Numbered from the stretch's first letter, positions 37,314 through 47,510 are shown. The stretch is DNA of 64,000 nucleotides from Schizochytrium sp. CCTCC M209059 (GCA_000818945.1 KN805371.1:62001-126000), one strand, 5' to 3'. Program-made: numbers and translations. Notes: generated by a model not told the origin, from the letters alone.

Positions 37314-38597
37314 ATGCTCGCTTCCCGCAGCATGCGCAGCGTCGCCCGCCGCATGGGCTCCGCCCGCGGCCTCCATGCCTCAGCCCGCCAGGACATGAAG
37401 GTCCTCGTCGCCCTCTACGACGACCCGGAGACCGGCTACCCTCCCAAGTACGCCCGCGATGACATCCCCCACATCGAGAAGTACCCGGATGGCCAGACCA
37501 CCCCGACGCCGCAGACCGAGCTCCCCTTCCAGCCCGGTGAGCTCCTCGGCTGCGTCTCCGGCGAGCTCGGCCTTCGCAAGTTCCTCGAGGACCGCGGCCA
37601 CACTCTCGTCGTGACCAGCGACAAGGATGGCCCCGACTCGCAGTTCGAGAAGGAGCTCGAGGACGCCGACATTGTCATCTCGCAGCCCTTCTGGCCCGCC
37701 TACATGACCGCCGAGCGCATCGCCAAGGCCAAGAACCTCAAGGCCTGCCTCACCGCCGGTATCGGCTCTGACCACGTCGACCTCGAGGCCGCCTGCAAGA
37801 ACAACGTGACCGTCACCGAGGTCACCTTCTGCAACTCCATCTCCGTCGCCGAGCACGTGTGCATGCACATCCTTACCCTCGTGCGCAACTTCGTGCCCGC
37901 CCACAAGATCGTCTGCGAGGGTGGCTGGAACATTGCCGACGCTGTCTCCCGCAGCTACGATGTCGAGGGCATGAGCGTGGGCACCATCGCCGCTGGCCGC
38001 ATCGGTCTTGCCGTCCTCCGCCGCATGGCTCCCTTCGACTGCAAGCTGCACTACACTGACCGCCACCGCCTCTCCCCCGAGGTCGAGAAGGAGCTCAACC
38101 TCACCTACCACGAGACCGTGGAGGACATGGTCAAGGTCTGCGACGTTGTGACCATCAACTGCCCGCTCCACCCGGAGACCGAGAACATGATGAACGAGGA
38201 GATGCTCTCCAAGTTCAAGCGCGGTGCCTACCTCATCAACACCGCCCGCGGCAAGATCTGCGACCGCGACGCCATCAAGCGCGCCCTTGAGTCCGGCCAG
38301 CTCGCTGGCTACGCCGGTGATGTCTGGTTCCCCCAGCCTCCCCCGCGTGACCACCCGTGGCGCACCATGCCCAACCACGGCATGACCCCGCACATCTCCG
38401 GCACCAGCCTTTCGGCCCAGCACCGCTACGCCGCTGGTGTCATCGAGACTCTCGAGTGCATCTTCGACAACAAGCCCATCCGTGACGAGTACCTCATTGC
38501 CCAGAACGGCTCCCTCGCCGGTGTTGGCGCCCACTCCTACAGCCCCGGTAACGCCACTGGTGGCTCTGACGAGGCCGTCAAGTTCAAGAACAAGTAA
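37314..38597 (+). CDS. fdh: NAD-dependent formate dehydrogenase, mitochondrial
   Basis: A 427-residue D-2-hydroxyacid-dehydrogenase-fold enzyme oxidising formate to CO2 with NAD+. The N-terminus (MLASRSMRSVARRMGSARGL) is a clear mitochondrial presequence. MKVLVALYDDPETGYPPKYA starts the mature part. Cofactor-binding GTIAAGRIGLAVLRRM is the form found in true formate dehydrogenases. Arg312, Gln341 (WFPQPPPRDHPWR) and His360 (TPHISGTSLSAQHR) are spaced exactly as Arg284, Gln313 and His332 in the Pseudomonas enzyme, a constant offset of 28. Codon third positions are strongly C/G-biased, more than in neighbours, suggesting high expression. It stands alone between gene-poor stretches. The call is very secure. 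Confidence 0.97.
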   Translation: MLASRSMRSVARRMGSARGLHASARQDMKVLVALYDDPETGYPPKYARDDIPHIEKYPDGQTTPTPQTELPFQPGELLGCVSGELGLRKFLEDRGHTLVVTSDKDGPDSQFEKELEDADIVISQPFWPAYMTAERIAKAKNLKACLTAGIGSDHVDLEAACKNNVTVTEVTFCNSISVAEHVCMHILTLVRNFVPAHKIVCEGGWNIADAVSRSYDVEGMSVGTIAAGRIGLAVLRRMAPFDCKLHYTDRHRLSPEVEKELNLTYHETVEDMVKVCDVVTINCPLHPETENMMNEEMLSKFKRGAYLINTARGKICDRDAIKRALESGQLAGYAGDVWFPQPPPRDHPWRTMPNHGMTPHISGTSLSAQHRYAAGVIETLECIFDNKPIRDEYLIAQNGSLAGVGAHSYSPGNATGGSDEAVKFKNK

Positions 38598-39448
38598 GGC
38601 GCCTCTTCTGTGACGTCGGTGTGATGATTGATTGATTTATGCCAGCCAGCATTCACCTTGTTCGCAAACCATTGGCGGTTTTGTGTTCGTCTGCGCTAGC
38701 CATGGACAACAACTCCAAAAATTCTTCTTTAGCTTATCTACAACTTATCATTATCGTGATTATCCCAACTCGTATCCATTCCTCGCGTCTCTCACTCTCT
38801 TTCTTTAGTGTTATGCCACTGCGCTGCGGATGCGGACAAAAGTTCGCCTTGACGGCCGCTGTACACCTCCCATCCATCATATGCGAAGCTTGCACGGTCC
38901 ATTCAAGTTCATTAATTCCAAAAGATCTAGCCAGTGAACAAATTCTATGAACGCACGAAAACCGGCTGTGAGTGCACAAAGTGTATAATGCACATTGTCT
39001 TCAAGTACTTCAACGAAAAGGTCCAGCATGCTCATTTCATTTCCTTCAAGACCGCAAATTGTTTGTGCACGTAACAAAAAAATCGAGCAGGTATGCTCAG
39101 TTCCTTTCCCTCGGACTTACACGAAGACGAAGCCCTTTTGGATCGGCTGCACCAATGAACTTTTTCCTCAGGAAGTTCAGTTCCTGTAACGAAAAACAAA
39201 GTCCTTCGAGCCACACAGGAACATCATCAGTCCCTGCATCGAAAAACAAAGTCCTTCGAGCCACACTGAATAGGCATGGAGAATAGAATTTGACGCCAGG
39301 GAAGAATGCGATTTTGCGTAAACACCATCGCGCAGCTTCACGCAACTCGTTCTGTTAACAAAGCTACGTCTGCCGAGAAGTCTTGCTTCAAAAGAGAGTC
39401 TCGCGACGGTCGAGAGAGAGCGTCTTCGAGGTGGATATGGCCACAGCA
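38598..39448. other. Intergenic, AT-richer
   Basis: 3' flank of formate dehydrogenase and of the convergent small membrane-protein gene. It has a 27-bp direct repeat (separate entry) and no gene. Confidence 0.5.
39190..39266. repeat. Direct repeat, 27 bp x 2
   Basis: The segment CGAAAAACAAAGTCCTTCGA plus GCCACAC occurs at 39190-39216 and 39240-39266, period 50. Confidence 0.9.
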
Positions 39449-39826
39449 TCAGAACGTCGAGAGCCAAATAATGGTCCAGGCCAAGTAGCCCGTGCCCAGA
39501 GACGGGAGCAGCGGCCAGCGAAGACGAGAGACGCACAGATGGAGCACCACGGCAAAGACGAGACTCGCAGACACGCCCTTGATAATCTGCCAGGAGAACC
39601 CTTCGAGAGCGGCAGCGTGGTCTGATGCTTCAAATTGCGTACCATCGTTTGCAGCTTCCGGCTGCTCGTATTTTCGAGCGCGCTGCCTCTCGTACAGCAG
39701 GAGCGCAACCGTCGTGGTCACGGGCGCTGTTGCGAGCGCCGCTGCCAGCGTCTCTGAGAACTCGGCTGCATACAGCGTCAGCGCGAGGATGACGCAGGTC
39801 AAGCATAGCTCGACCACGTCCACCAT
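39449..39826 (-). CDS. Small four-helix membrane protein (GlpM/DUF3147-like)
   Basis: A 125-residue integral membrane protein. Four hydrophobic segments are visible: VELCLTCVILALTLYAA, LAAALATAPVTTTVALLLYE, IIKGVSASLVFAVVLHL and LGTGYLAWTIIWLSTF. The order, short length and the LA.ALATAPVTTTVALLLYE block followed by FSWQI..GV recall the small bacterial GlpM/DUF3147 proteins, whose function is poorly known. The ATG at 39824-39826 has a strong context (ACCATGG) and places the first helix at the N-terminus. A longer frame upstream lacks conserved sequence. If the family call holds, bacterial ancestry (transfer or organelle) is worth testing. Confidence 0.55.
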   Translation of the reverse strand: MVDVVELCLTCVILALTLYAAEFSETLAAALATAPVTTTVALLLYERQRARKYEQPEAANDGTQFEASDHAAALEGFSWQIIKGVSASLVFAVVLHLCVSRLRWPLLPSLGTGYLAWTIIWLSTF

Positions 39827-41361
39827 GGTATGTATAGCGGAGTTGGCGTCTCCCGCGCTCTGCCGGCAGCCAACCTGTGTTCTGCCCTGGCTGGCGGCGG
39901 TCTCCCGTCGCCAAGTTGAAGCCACCTTCAAGTTGAGCCCAGCCAGGTGACTCAGCGCGGTGAAGAGACCTAAGTCTGATGATGAAAGCGGCTTAACGAA
40001 GCAGGCTCGTCCGCGAGCGAGCTTTAAGAATGTGTGGACGTCGTGCTTGCGGCAGGCAGGATGCGTGGATGGACAGGACGGACGGCCAGTAGTAGAAGCA
40101 GTAGCAGCAGTGGCAGCAGCAGGAGGCAGCCAAGCAATCCGCGCGCACAAGTAGAAGAGCGAAAGCAAACCACGAATCGTCGTCGGTTTCCTGCTCGAAT
40201 TGGGTGGCAGACAGGGAGGCAGGCTCCTCCTCTCCACCCATTGCGGCGAGCAAGCAAGCACACAAGCAAGCAAACCAGCCAGCCACCATGGCGTGAAGTC
40301 CTGCGCAGGCTAGGGTCAAAGCGTACGTATTGGTGAGTGGATGAAGCGGAGTGGGTGAAAGGGCGCAAGACTGGAGTTTGCCGCGTTGCGACGGGTGTTG
40401 CGCCCCGATTATGCGTTCCTGCGTGTCGCTCCGTTCTTCTTCTTGTTCATATTCTTGATTGTCACGAGCTGAGGTCGTTGCAGATGGGTTTTAGTGGGTT
40501 CGAAACATCTTGGTTATCCTGGGCGCTCCTGGCCTGCTGGCGAGAGATGCTTACCATAGACTAGAGTTTCTGATCTTCTTTTTATATCTTCGTGACGAGA
40601 CATTCCCTTGGCTGTCTGACGCTATATTTACCCAAATATTGCTCGCCAATGTCGCTCGGTTTCCAATGATCACGATCCCATTTAAACCCCCATCGATACG
40701 CTCTGACAATAATGTGAACCAGGAAGGTTAAGAAAGAGGTGGAGAAGAAGCAAGCAAGAAAGCATGGACGCGTCCTTGGCACGGAGTGAGATACCCAGTG
40801 AAGATTTCGTTTTCGCAAACCCTTTCTGAAGGTACATAAACATGATCGAGACATACGAATTGGAATCTCGTTAGTCAGAGGGTACCATCTGCCTGCATTC
40901 AAGGAATTGCAACCACTTTTAGGTGACATGCGAGTGGTACGAGAGAGAGAGAGATGCAGGGGGGGGTTAGCTGTTTACAGAGGAGCTCAAAAAGGCTGCA
41001 AGATATTGCACGTAATTGGCTGAGAAGCGCATCCACGCCTATGCCAATACCGGTTGCAGCCGAAACCAATGACACATGTTGTGTGGAGTCATTTTCGTGG
41101 TTTGATGGGGCTCGTCCCGTCGTCAGAGCACATGTTCGCTCCTCATACAACCGTTTGGCCAGGGAAGGGTAGGGGAAAAGACTTGGAATGGGGAAGAAAA
41201 AAAAACTAACATGATAGGGGCTTTTCATGACGCACAGTCTAAAAACCTACCACATACCCACCCAACGTGCACGCACACAAACCAGCTGCATCAAACATCG
41301 AGCGCAAGACTCGTCTCGTTTGCTGTCTTGGTAGACGCAGATGACACAAGAGGTAAAGCGC
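39827..41361. other. Intergenic, 1.5 kb
   Basis: GC-rich near 39.9-40.3 kb with CAG and GCAA runs, AT-richer from 40.4 kb. No gene or RNA seen. Confidence 0.5.
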
Positions 41362-42435
41362 CTAGGCTGATACGGCCTCGAGCTGAAGATCCTGGACAGT
41401 GTTCCAAGGTCCAACAATGCGGCGCAGCCGCAGGTCCGCTCCCTCAGCAGCTTTGGCGAGGTCTTCATCAAGCGCAGCCAACGCTTGTGGTCCTGTGCTG
41501 CTTGGACGGACAATAATCGTCTGCGATCCCGATGCATGGCGAAGCAGCATATCGTGCAAGGCCTCTTCGGGTGACTTCCCGGCCCCGTTAGCCTCACCGG
41601 CTCGTCTCTGCGCGCCTAGCGAGAAAATGTGGTGATCCATCCGACGTGTTACGGGTTCGAGGTGACCCTGACTTGCAAGTTCCGGCGCGAACGGTCTCGT
41701 CGACAATGGAACCGCGATGGTGTGCGCGAGCGGTGTGTCAAAGGAGTACTGGAAGGCAAACCAATGTTCGCCCTGTGCAGGTACACGGGCTTGCAGTACA
41801 AGTATTGCGGCGTCTTTGCCGAGGTACTCGTTCTTTTCCAGCAGAAGAGATGATATTTGGCTGCTTTTGCCCTCGGTTTTCGAGTGCAAGAGTGCGCTCG
41901 CGTCTTGTACGCTAAGTACTTTTCGGAATGTAATTTCAAGCATGTCGACATTTTCTCGCGCCTTTTCACAGACGTGTGCTTTGGCCAGAGCCTGCATTTG
42001 CGTCTTTTCGTCGTCGTCGTCGTCGTTACTGTCGCTGTCGTTGATGTCGCCGTCTTCTTGTTCTTCCTCTCTTTCCATGAGCATTTTCGCAAGCAAGGAC
42101 TCGCGCACGACTTGTGGGAAACAAAGCTTCAGCTCTTCTAGCACGCCGTGGAGCTTTCTGTCGGCTGCAGCTGCAGCTTCGGCCTCGCCCGCGTCTCCGA
42201 GGCGGACGCTATCCTTTTGCTCGTGCGAAACGGGCAGCGGGACGGCCAGGATAATCTCGTCTGCTTGAACTTCCTGGGCGTCAATTTTGGCGCCAAAGAT
42301 AACGTGCTGGCGTCCGTGGCCGCCCTCGCTGCCGCAGCGCCGATGCACGAGGCATCGCACGTCCCGGAGCTCGGCGGCTTGCGCCTCTTGAGCGTCGCCT
42401 GCAGCTTCTGCTGCGACGGGCAGGACCCAGACCAT
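41362..42435 (-). CDS. Hypothetical protein, 357 residues
   Basis: Not recognised. From the ATG at 42433-42435 it reads MVWVLPVAAEAAGDAQEAQA, then a segment with IFGAKIDAQEVQADEIILAV and HGVLEELKLCFPQVVRESLL. An Asp-rich stretch (DSDSNDDDDDEK), encoded by GTC triplets on the plus strand (about 42006-42035), comes next. The C-terminal half looks globular: HWFAFQYSFDTPLAHTIAVP, SPEEALHDMLLRHASGSQTI, QALAALDEDLAKAAEGADLR. No signal peptide or membrane segment. It is head-to-head with the methyltransferase at 43027, 591 bp apart. Consistent composition along the frame supports a real gene; the function is open. Confidence 0.6.
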   Translation of the reverse strand: MVWVLPVAAEAAGDAQEAQAAELRDVRCLVHRRCGSEGGHGRQHVIFGAKIDAQEVQADEIILAVPLPVSHEQKDSVRLGDAGEAEAAAAADRKLHGVLEELKLCFPQVVRESLLAKMLMEREEEQEDGDINDSDSNDDDDDEKTQMQALAKAHVCEKARENVDMLEITFRKVLSVQDASALLHSKTEGKSSQISSLLLEKNEYLGKDAAILVLQARVPAQGEHWFAFQYSFDTPLAHTIAVPLSTRPFAPELASQGHLEPVTRRMDHHIFSLGAQRRAGEANGAGKSPEEALHDMLLRHASGSQTIIVRPSSTGPQALAALDEDLAKAAEGADLRLRRIVGPWNTVQDLQLEAVSA

Positions 42436-43026
42436 CCTGTTCCGATCCCTCAACCGAGCACGCAAAGAAAGCCACAGCCAGCCAGCCAACCGGTCAGCCG
42501 GCCAGCAAGCGAGCGAGCGAGCGAGCAGGCACGCAAGCAGGCTCGCGGGCGCCTGTCTCTTGCGGCAGCAGCGCAGCGCAGCGCGGCGTGGCTCGCGGCG
42601 CTCTCGCCCGCTGCTGTTGCCGGTCTGCCCCAGGCCTGCACTCCCACTCCCACGCACTATGGCAGTAGCAGTAGGCTAGAGTATATATACGTACCGCTCC
42701 AAAATATCCTCCGCGATGCCGTCGAGGAGGTCGCCCCGCTCGCAGAGCGCCTGCCGCCGGGCTCCGCGCTCGCTCCCGGCGCTCGCCGCCCGCCCGCCCG
42801 CTTCCCTGCCTTCCTCCCTCGCTCGCTCGCTCGCTCGCTCGCTCCCGGCGCGAGGGCGCGCGTGGGTGGAGGCGGGTCGGGCGCGGCCTCGCAGGCGGCA
42901 CGTGCAGGCAGACCGTGAACGCAAAGAGAGAGAAGAGAAGAAGCCCTCGCTCGCTCGCCGGGAAGCCCGCGCAGAGCGGCGCGCAGAGCGACGCGGAGGA
43001 GGGCGCGGAGGAGGAGGGCGCGGAGG
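42436..43026. promoter_or_regulatory. Divergent promoter region, unknown protein / methyltransferase
   Basis: A 591-bp region between two divergent starts. It has a TATATATA-like element at about 42681-42688 (AGAGTATATATACGTACC), a (GAGC)n run near 42507-42525 and a (GCTC)n run at 42817-42844. The TATA-like element could serve the methyltransferase, but it is about 340 bp from the ATG. Confidence 0.5.
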
Positions 43027-43932
43027 ATGGGGGCGGCGTGGGCGGCGGCGCAGGCGTGGGCCGCGCAGAACCTGGGCCTAGGGGCCGCGGCTGGGCCCGG
43101 GGCGGCGGAGCAGGCCGCGGGCCGGCCTGGCGGCGAGGAGGGGGACGAGGAGGAGCGCGCGCTCGCGCAGTACAAAGACCCGGGCTTCCACGCGCGGCTG
43201 CGCAAGGACTGGCCCGAAGACGGCGAGCAGCTCCACTCCGGCGGCTGGGCCATGACGAAGAAACTCATGGAGGACATGGAGAGGTGGCTCGAGGAAAAGG
43301 CAATCGCCGCGCCCGATGCGCGACTTTTGGACCTGTGCTGCGGCGAAGGCTCGACGCCCATCCATTATGCCAAGGAGCGGGGCTGGGCTAGCGTGGGCAT
43401 CGACATCTCCGAGACAGCTATTGCCGCCGCTCGAGCGGCCGCGACAAAGGCAAATGTGCAGGACAAGGCCACTTTCGTGGTCGGGTCCGCCTTCAAGCTG
43501 CCGTTTCAAGCCGAGGCGTTCGATGTGATCTACGGCCAAGACCCGGATGCTCTTTCGCTTCCTCAGAGACCAGCCTGCTTCCGAGACTGCTTGAGGACGT
43601 TGCGTAGTGGTGGCGTTTTGGCGTTCCATCACCACTGGATTCCTGGTCCTGGATGGGATGAAAGTACCTTGAAACAGTACTGCGCAGAGTCCGGATCAGA
43701 TGAGGTTCACGCCGATCAATATGTGCAAGACTTGGAAGCAGCAGGATTCCGGGTCGAGGTGGCCGAAAATATCTCTGCTCTCGCCTCCTCCCATTTGCAT
43801 GGCCAACTGGAGCGGATGAAGGCGCGAGTGGCAAATGAAGGCGGAGTTCTTCAACCCTGGCTTGTGAAGACCTGTGAGTACATTGACAAGGGACACGCAT
43901 TTGGCGTTCGCATTGTTGCGCGCAAACCTTGA
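43027..43932 (+). CDS. SAM-dependent methyltransferase, class I
   Basis: A 301-residue protein. The first 45 residues are Ala/Gly-rich and acidic, probably a flexible leader. The Rossmann core starts with motif I RLLDLCCGEGSTPIHYA (about 99-115), then SVGIDISETAIAAARAAA (motif II with Asp125), ATFVVGSAFKLPF, FDVIYGQDPDAL and LRSGGVLAFHHHW. This arrangement resembles small-molecule N- or C-methyltransferases of the glycine/sarcosine or sterol type. The acceptor is not evident, and the Cys-Cys in motif I is unusual (the norm is GCG). No membrane segment. It is divergent from the unknown gene at 41362-42435. Confidence 0.85.
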   Translation: MGAAWAAAQAWAAQNLGLGAAAGPGAAEQAAGRPGGEEGDEEERALAQYKDPGFHARLRKDWPEDGEQLHSGGWAMTKKLMEDMERWLEEKAIAAPDARLLDLCCGEGSTPIHYAKERGWASVGIDISETAIAAARAAATKANVQDKATFVVGSAFKLPFQAEAFDVIYGQDPDALSLPQRPACFRDCLRTLRSGGVLAFHHHWIPGPGWDESTLKQYCAESGSDEVHADQYVQDLEAAGFRVEVAENISALASSHLHGQLERMKARVANEGGVLQPWLVKTCEYIDKGHAFGVRIVARKP

Positions 43933-44522
43933 GCGATTCGAGCTGGCCTCCATTAGCTATTGCACGATCATTTGAAAGAGGAAGAAATAGATTAGTTTCG
44001 AGCTCTTTTCCGCTGGTGAGGCGAGTTTCACTCTTCGGTTTCGCAATCTCGCGTGACCGCGCGAGGATGTCCAAGTAGAAGGAAGATAAGCAAACTTGGG
44101 CGCTGGTTTCGAGTTTTTAGCAGAGGGCGTTTTGTTTAGACCTTAATAGTCGTGCTGGTACTCGAGTTTGACCGGCTGACTCTCTGACCCTCGCGGAAGA
44201 CTCGAGGCTATGGGCGCCGCTTCTTGTGATGCGCGTGGCACATTTTGCTGCTCGTTCGCAAGGGAAAAGCTGGTGTCTATTTCCGGCGTCGATATCAATG
44301 CATCATTCTACGAAACATTTTGCCCAGGAATTGGTTCCTACTATCGAGAGTAACATTGCACGGAAACAACAGCCGGAGCTTCTTTTTACAATTCAAGGAA
44401 CAAGTTGCGACACGTTCGGCGAATAAAAAGCTGGAATTGATTTTAAAGCTTGCAATGCTTGTGAACATGAGCTTGATTGTCAGAAGCTGGAATTAGACCT
44501 TTCTCTGATTTGCAGACCTTTA
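43933..44522. other. Intergenic between convergent genes
   Basis: 590 bp, moderate GC. No gene or repeat seen. Confidence 0.6.
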
Positions 44523-47510
44523 TCATAAGGCCTTGCATTTGCTGCTGGTGCTATCGTAATAGATCATCGCGGGAACCTCGAAGTCTTCGTTGATACAGGT
44601 CGCTTCCACGATTTCGTCGATAGCATTTTGCAGATTGTCAAAGTCGGTCTGAATCTGCTGAATCGAAGGAGGCTGTCCTTCCTCGGGAAAGACAAACGTT
44701 CTCAGACAGTGCTGGAGGAAGTCCGAGTCCAAATTGTTGCCGATTCTGACAACAACCAGGTAAGCCTTTTGATCGTTGACGAGGTTCCAGGCCTGGTACT
44801 CTGTGCATGCTACGTCTTGCGGGTGTCGAGTGTTCTCATTTGTTCCGGGATCGGTGATTTCGGGGATATTGCTGCAGTTCGTTCCCCAGTATCTGTTCGG
44901 GTTTCCGTCCGTGAGGAGAACAACGACCTTGACAGCATCCGAGCGTGGGCCTCCAGCACTTTCACTAAGACCCATGATGTAATTGGCGGCCTGCAATGCC
45001 TGTGGAGTGTTCGTGAAGCCGTCGCCGTCGTTGGACCCACCAAAGGCATCCCAATCGTTCTCAGACGTCGCAGCCGCATCATCGAAGAAGAATGGGCTGC
45101 CTACATTGGCAGTTGAGCCACTGCCGAATGGATTGTTGCTCGAGACTGTACCGGACACTCCGACGATGGAGTTGGTAAAGCGGAATCCCGCGAACCTTGT
45201 GTTCGCATTGGAAAACGTGTAAGCTTCGTGCACACGAGGCAGCAAGTCGTTGAGCTCGTCGGAGCCCGTGGCACCATTCTGGTCAATCGAACCGCTGTTA
45301 TCCACCACCCAAAGGATGTCGAGCTTCTTTTCAGGGCAGCTATGAACTGGCGGATATGTAGGCGCGTCGGTGGGCGCATCCGTCGGCGCGTCGGTGGGCG
45401 CATCCGTCGGCGCGTCGGTGGGCGCATCCGTCGGCGCGTCGGTGGGCGCATCCGTCGGCGCGTCGGTGGGCGCATCCGTCGGCGCGTCGGTGGGCGCATC
45501 CGTCGGCGCGTCGGTGGGCGCATCCGTCGGCGCGTCGGTGGGCGCATCCGTCGGCGCGTCGGTGGGCGCATCCGTCGGCGCGTCGGTTGGCGCATACGTC
45601 GGCGCGTCGGTGGGCGCATCCGTCGGCGCGTCGGTGGGCGCATCGGTGGGCGCATCGGTGGGCGCATCGGTGGGCGCATTGGTACAGATCTTCGATCCTG
45701 AGACCCATCTCGTCGATGCGACCGAGGCTGCATTCTTGAGCGCGCGCATGAGGTTGCACTGTGCTCCCGCGTTAGCACCCGTGTTGCCGCTTGCTGAACG
45801 AAAGCTCCAGTAGTTGCAATCCTCATTCGCCACACAAGCAGAGTGGCACTGCTCGGGAACTTGGAGACCAGGCTCATCGTCGTACGTGTGGATCCTGTCG
45901 GCGGCCTTGGCCTTGTAGATGACCTGCTCCATGTAGCACCCATCAATGTAATCGACTGGGCTCAGCGTGGGGAAGGCAGTCGGCGCATCCGTAGGTGCAT
46001 CTGTAGGCGAAGATGTCGGCGCGTCCGTAGGTGCATCTGTAGGCGAGAATGTCGGGTTCGCGGTGGTCGGGGAAGGTGTTTCTTCCTCGGGGTTTGTCGG
46101 GCACTGGTCAGAAACAATGCTGTCGACCAGGGTCATCAAGCCAGCATAGTCATCCGCCTGGTACGTCTGAACCTCGGGTGTGACGGTGCTGTACAGGTTG
46201 TTGCCCTGGTCGTCGCCGACACGAACCGCAACGTATGTAGCCGAAGTGTCCTGGATCATCTGCGCGTACATCCGTGTGCACCTCTTTGCGGCTGCTTTGG
46301 GGTACTTGGCTCTCTTATCGTACCACTTGCACTCCTCCGGAAGACGAGCACCCCTCCACTCGACATTGGGCACATCGTCGCCCACATGCACAACATAGGT
46401 GGGGCGATCCGCGCGGCCGACGGCTGCGTCGGCGGCGTCGGTGGCCTCGATCATGGCCAGCGTCGTCTTGAGCGCAAGCGGGGTGTTTGTGTTGCCCTCT
46501 TCGAAGTTGGGACGGGTCAAGGCACGAACGGCGTTCTTGAATGCAGTTTGCGTGGTGTAGCGCAGGTTGCCGCTCTCGTCAAGAATGGTAAGCTCATCCG
46601 TGATTCCCGTCGAGTACTCGACGAGACCAAAGCGTGCGCCGTCCTCGGCGCCGACCGTGAAGCGAGAAGCAAAGTCGAGCACAAAGTCGTACGCCTGCAC
46701 GAGCTCCTCATCATCGATGGTAAACGAGGCGTCGACAACAAAGATGATGTCGACGCTGTCCTCACATCCCTCGCCGCTTGTGATGTCGCACGCAAGATCG
46801 GCAACGCCCTCGGCAATCGTGTTAGCGTTGGAGAGATCCGAGGGCATCTCCAGGTAAGCCGCGAGGGCGTCCGTGCCGGCCTCGGGAACGAAGGCGTCAT
46901 CGCCGACAGGGACGTAGATGACCTTGATGCCCTCGTCGTCGACAGTGTTCTCGACTTGCTCAAGGAAGCAGGCCTGGATGGCCTCGTCCGAGAGATCTTT
47001 CTTTTTCGAAATGTCAGAGCAGATCTTGCCAACACGAGGCTTGCTGTAGGAAGTCACATCAGCGTGGCCGTCGGAAAGGAGAACGATGATCTCAGTTGCT
47101 CCCCTGGACTTCTTCTTGATGATCTTGTTGGTGGCGAAGTTGAGCGCGTACGGGATGTTGGTCTCAGTTTCCTCGTCGGTCATAGAGTCAATGTGCTTTT
47201 TGAGCTTGTTCTCGTTCCTGATGGCCGTTAGAGGCTTCTTTTTGAAGACCGTGGAGCCAAAGCTGAGAGCGGTGACGCGGTCCTTGGTAGCGGAGTTCCC
47301 GATGTCAAACTGATGGCCGATGGCCTTCGCGTAGCGCTTGATCTTGTTGAAGTTCTCGATGGACGCTGAGGCATCGAGCATGAGAACCACGTCGTATGGC
47401 GCACACTCCTCGGAAGGGCCGGCGCCGTACTGCTCGATTGCGCCTCGCACGGTGACGGCGAGGCTCGCCACCATGGCGGCCACGACCGCGCGCCACATGA
47501 CGCCGCGCAT
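44523..47510 (-). CDS. Secreted VWA / PAN-domain protein with PTDA repeats
   Basis: A 995-residue extracellular or wall protein. The start MRGVMWRAVVAAMVASLAVT is a signal peptide. VWA domain 1 (about 39-245) has an intact metal site DASAS (46-50). VWA domain 2 (about 253-470) has DASFT, so the second Ser is Thr. A short Pro/Thr linker leads to a Cys-rich PAN/Apple-like domain (about 524-610; CYMEQVIYKAKAADRIHTYD ... CHSACVANEDCNYWSF). About 28 units of Ala-Pro-Thr-Asp follow, then VWA domain 3 (about 725-960) with DNSGS. VWA domains bind proteins or polysaccharide through Mg2+, and PAN domains bind sugars or proteins. The repeat is a likely O-glycosylated stalk. No C-terminal membrane anchor is seen. 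A role in adhesion or the cell-surface layer is inferred. Confidence 0.88.
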   Translation of the reverse strand: MRGVMWRAVVAAMVASLAVTVRGAIEQYGAGPSEECAPYDVVLMLDASASIENFNKIKRYAKAIGHQFDIGNSATKDRVTALSFGSTVFKKKPLTAIRNENKLKKHIDSMTDEETETNIPYALNFATNKIIKKKSRGATEIIVLLSDGHADVTSYSKPRVGKICSDISKKKDLSDEAIQACFLEQVENTVDDEGIKVIYVPVGDDAFVPEAGTDALAAYLEMPSDLSNANTIAEGVADLACDITSGEGCEDSVDIIFVVDASFTIDDEELVQAYDFVLDFASRFTVGAEDGARFGLVEYSTGITDELTILDESGNLRYTTQTAFKNAVRALTRPNFEEGNTNTPLALKTTLAMIEATDAADAAVGRADRPTYVVHVGDDVPNVEWRGARLPEECKWYDKRAKYPKAAAKRCTRMYAQMIQDTSATYVAVRVGDDQGNNLYSTVTPEVQTYQADDYAGLMTLVDSIVSDQCPTNPEEETPSPTTANPTFSPTDAPTDAPTSSPTDAPTDAPTAFPTLSPVDYIDGCYMEQVIYKAKAADRIHTYDDEPGLQVPEQCHSACVANEDCNYWSFRSASGNTGANAGAQCNLMRALKNAASVASTRWVSGSKICTNAPTDAPTDAPTDAPTDAPTDAPTDAPTYAPTDAPTDAPTDAPTDAPTDAPTDAPTDAPTDAPTDAPTDAPTDAPTDAPTDAPTDAPTDAPTDAPTDAPTDAPTDAPTYPPVHSCPEKKLDILWVVDNSGSIDQNGATGSDELNDLLPRVHEAYTFSNANTRFAGFRFTNSIVGVSGTVSSNNPFGSGSTANVGSPFFFDDAAATSENDWDAFGGSNDGDGFTNTPQALQAANYIMGLSESAGGPRSDAVKVVVLLTDGNPNRYWGTNCSNIPEITDPGTNENTRHPQDVACTEYQAWNLVNDQKAYLVVVRIGNNLDSDFLQHCLRTFVFPEEGQPPSIQQIQTDFDNLQNAIDEIVEATCINEDFEVPAMIYYDSTSSKCKAL
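45355..45690. repeat. Coding 12/24-bp tandem repeat (PTDA)
   Basis: About 28 units of 12 bp arranged as 14 near-identical 24-bp units (GCGTCGGTGGGCGCATCCGT plus CGGC), inside the VWA gene. Homogeneous third positions point to recent expansion. Confidence 0.97.

Noticed and set aside
37380..38534. Minus-strand open frame of 384 codons
   Set aside because: Antisense shadow of formate dehydrogenase; Val/Gly/Asp-rich composition mirrors the C-ending codons of the true gene.
45843..47231. Long plus-strand open frame of 462 codons
   Set aside because: Exactly antisense to the VWA gene; its product has no recognisable motif and is explained by GC-rich codon structure of the real gene.
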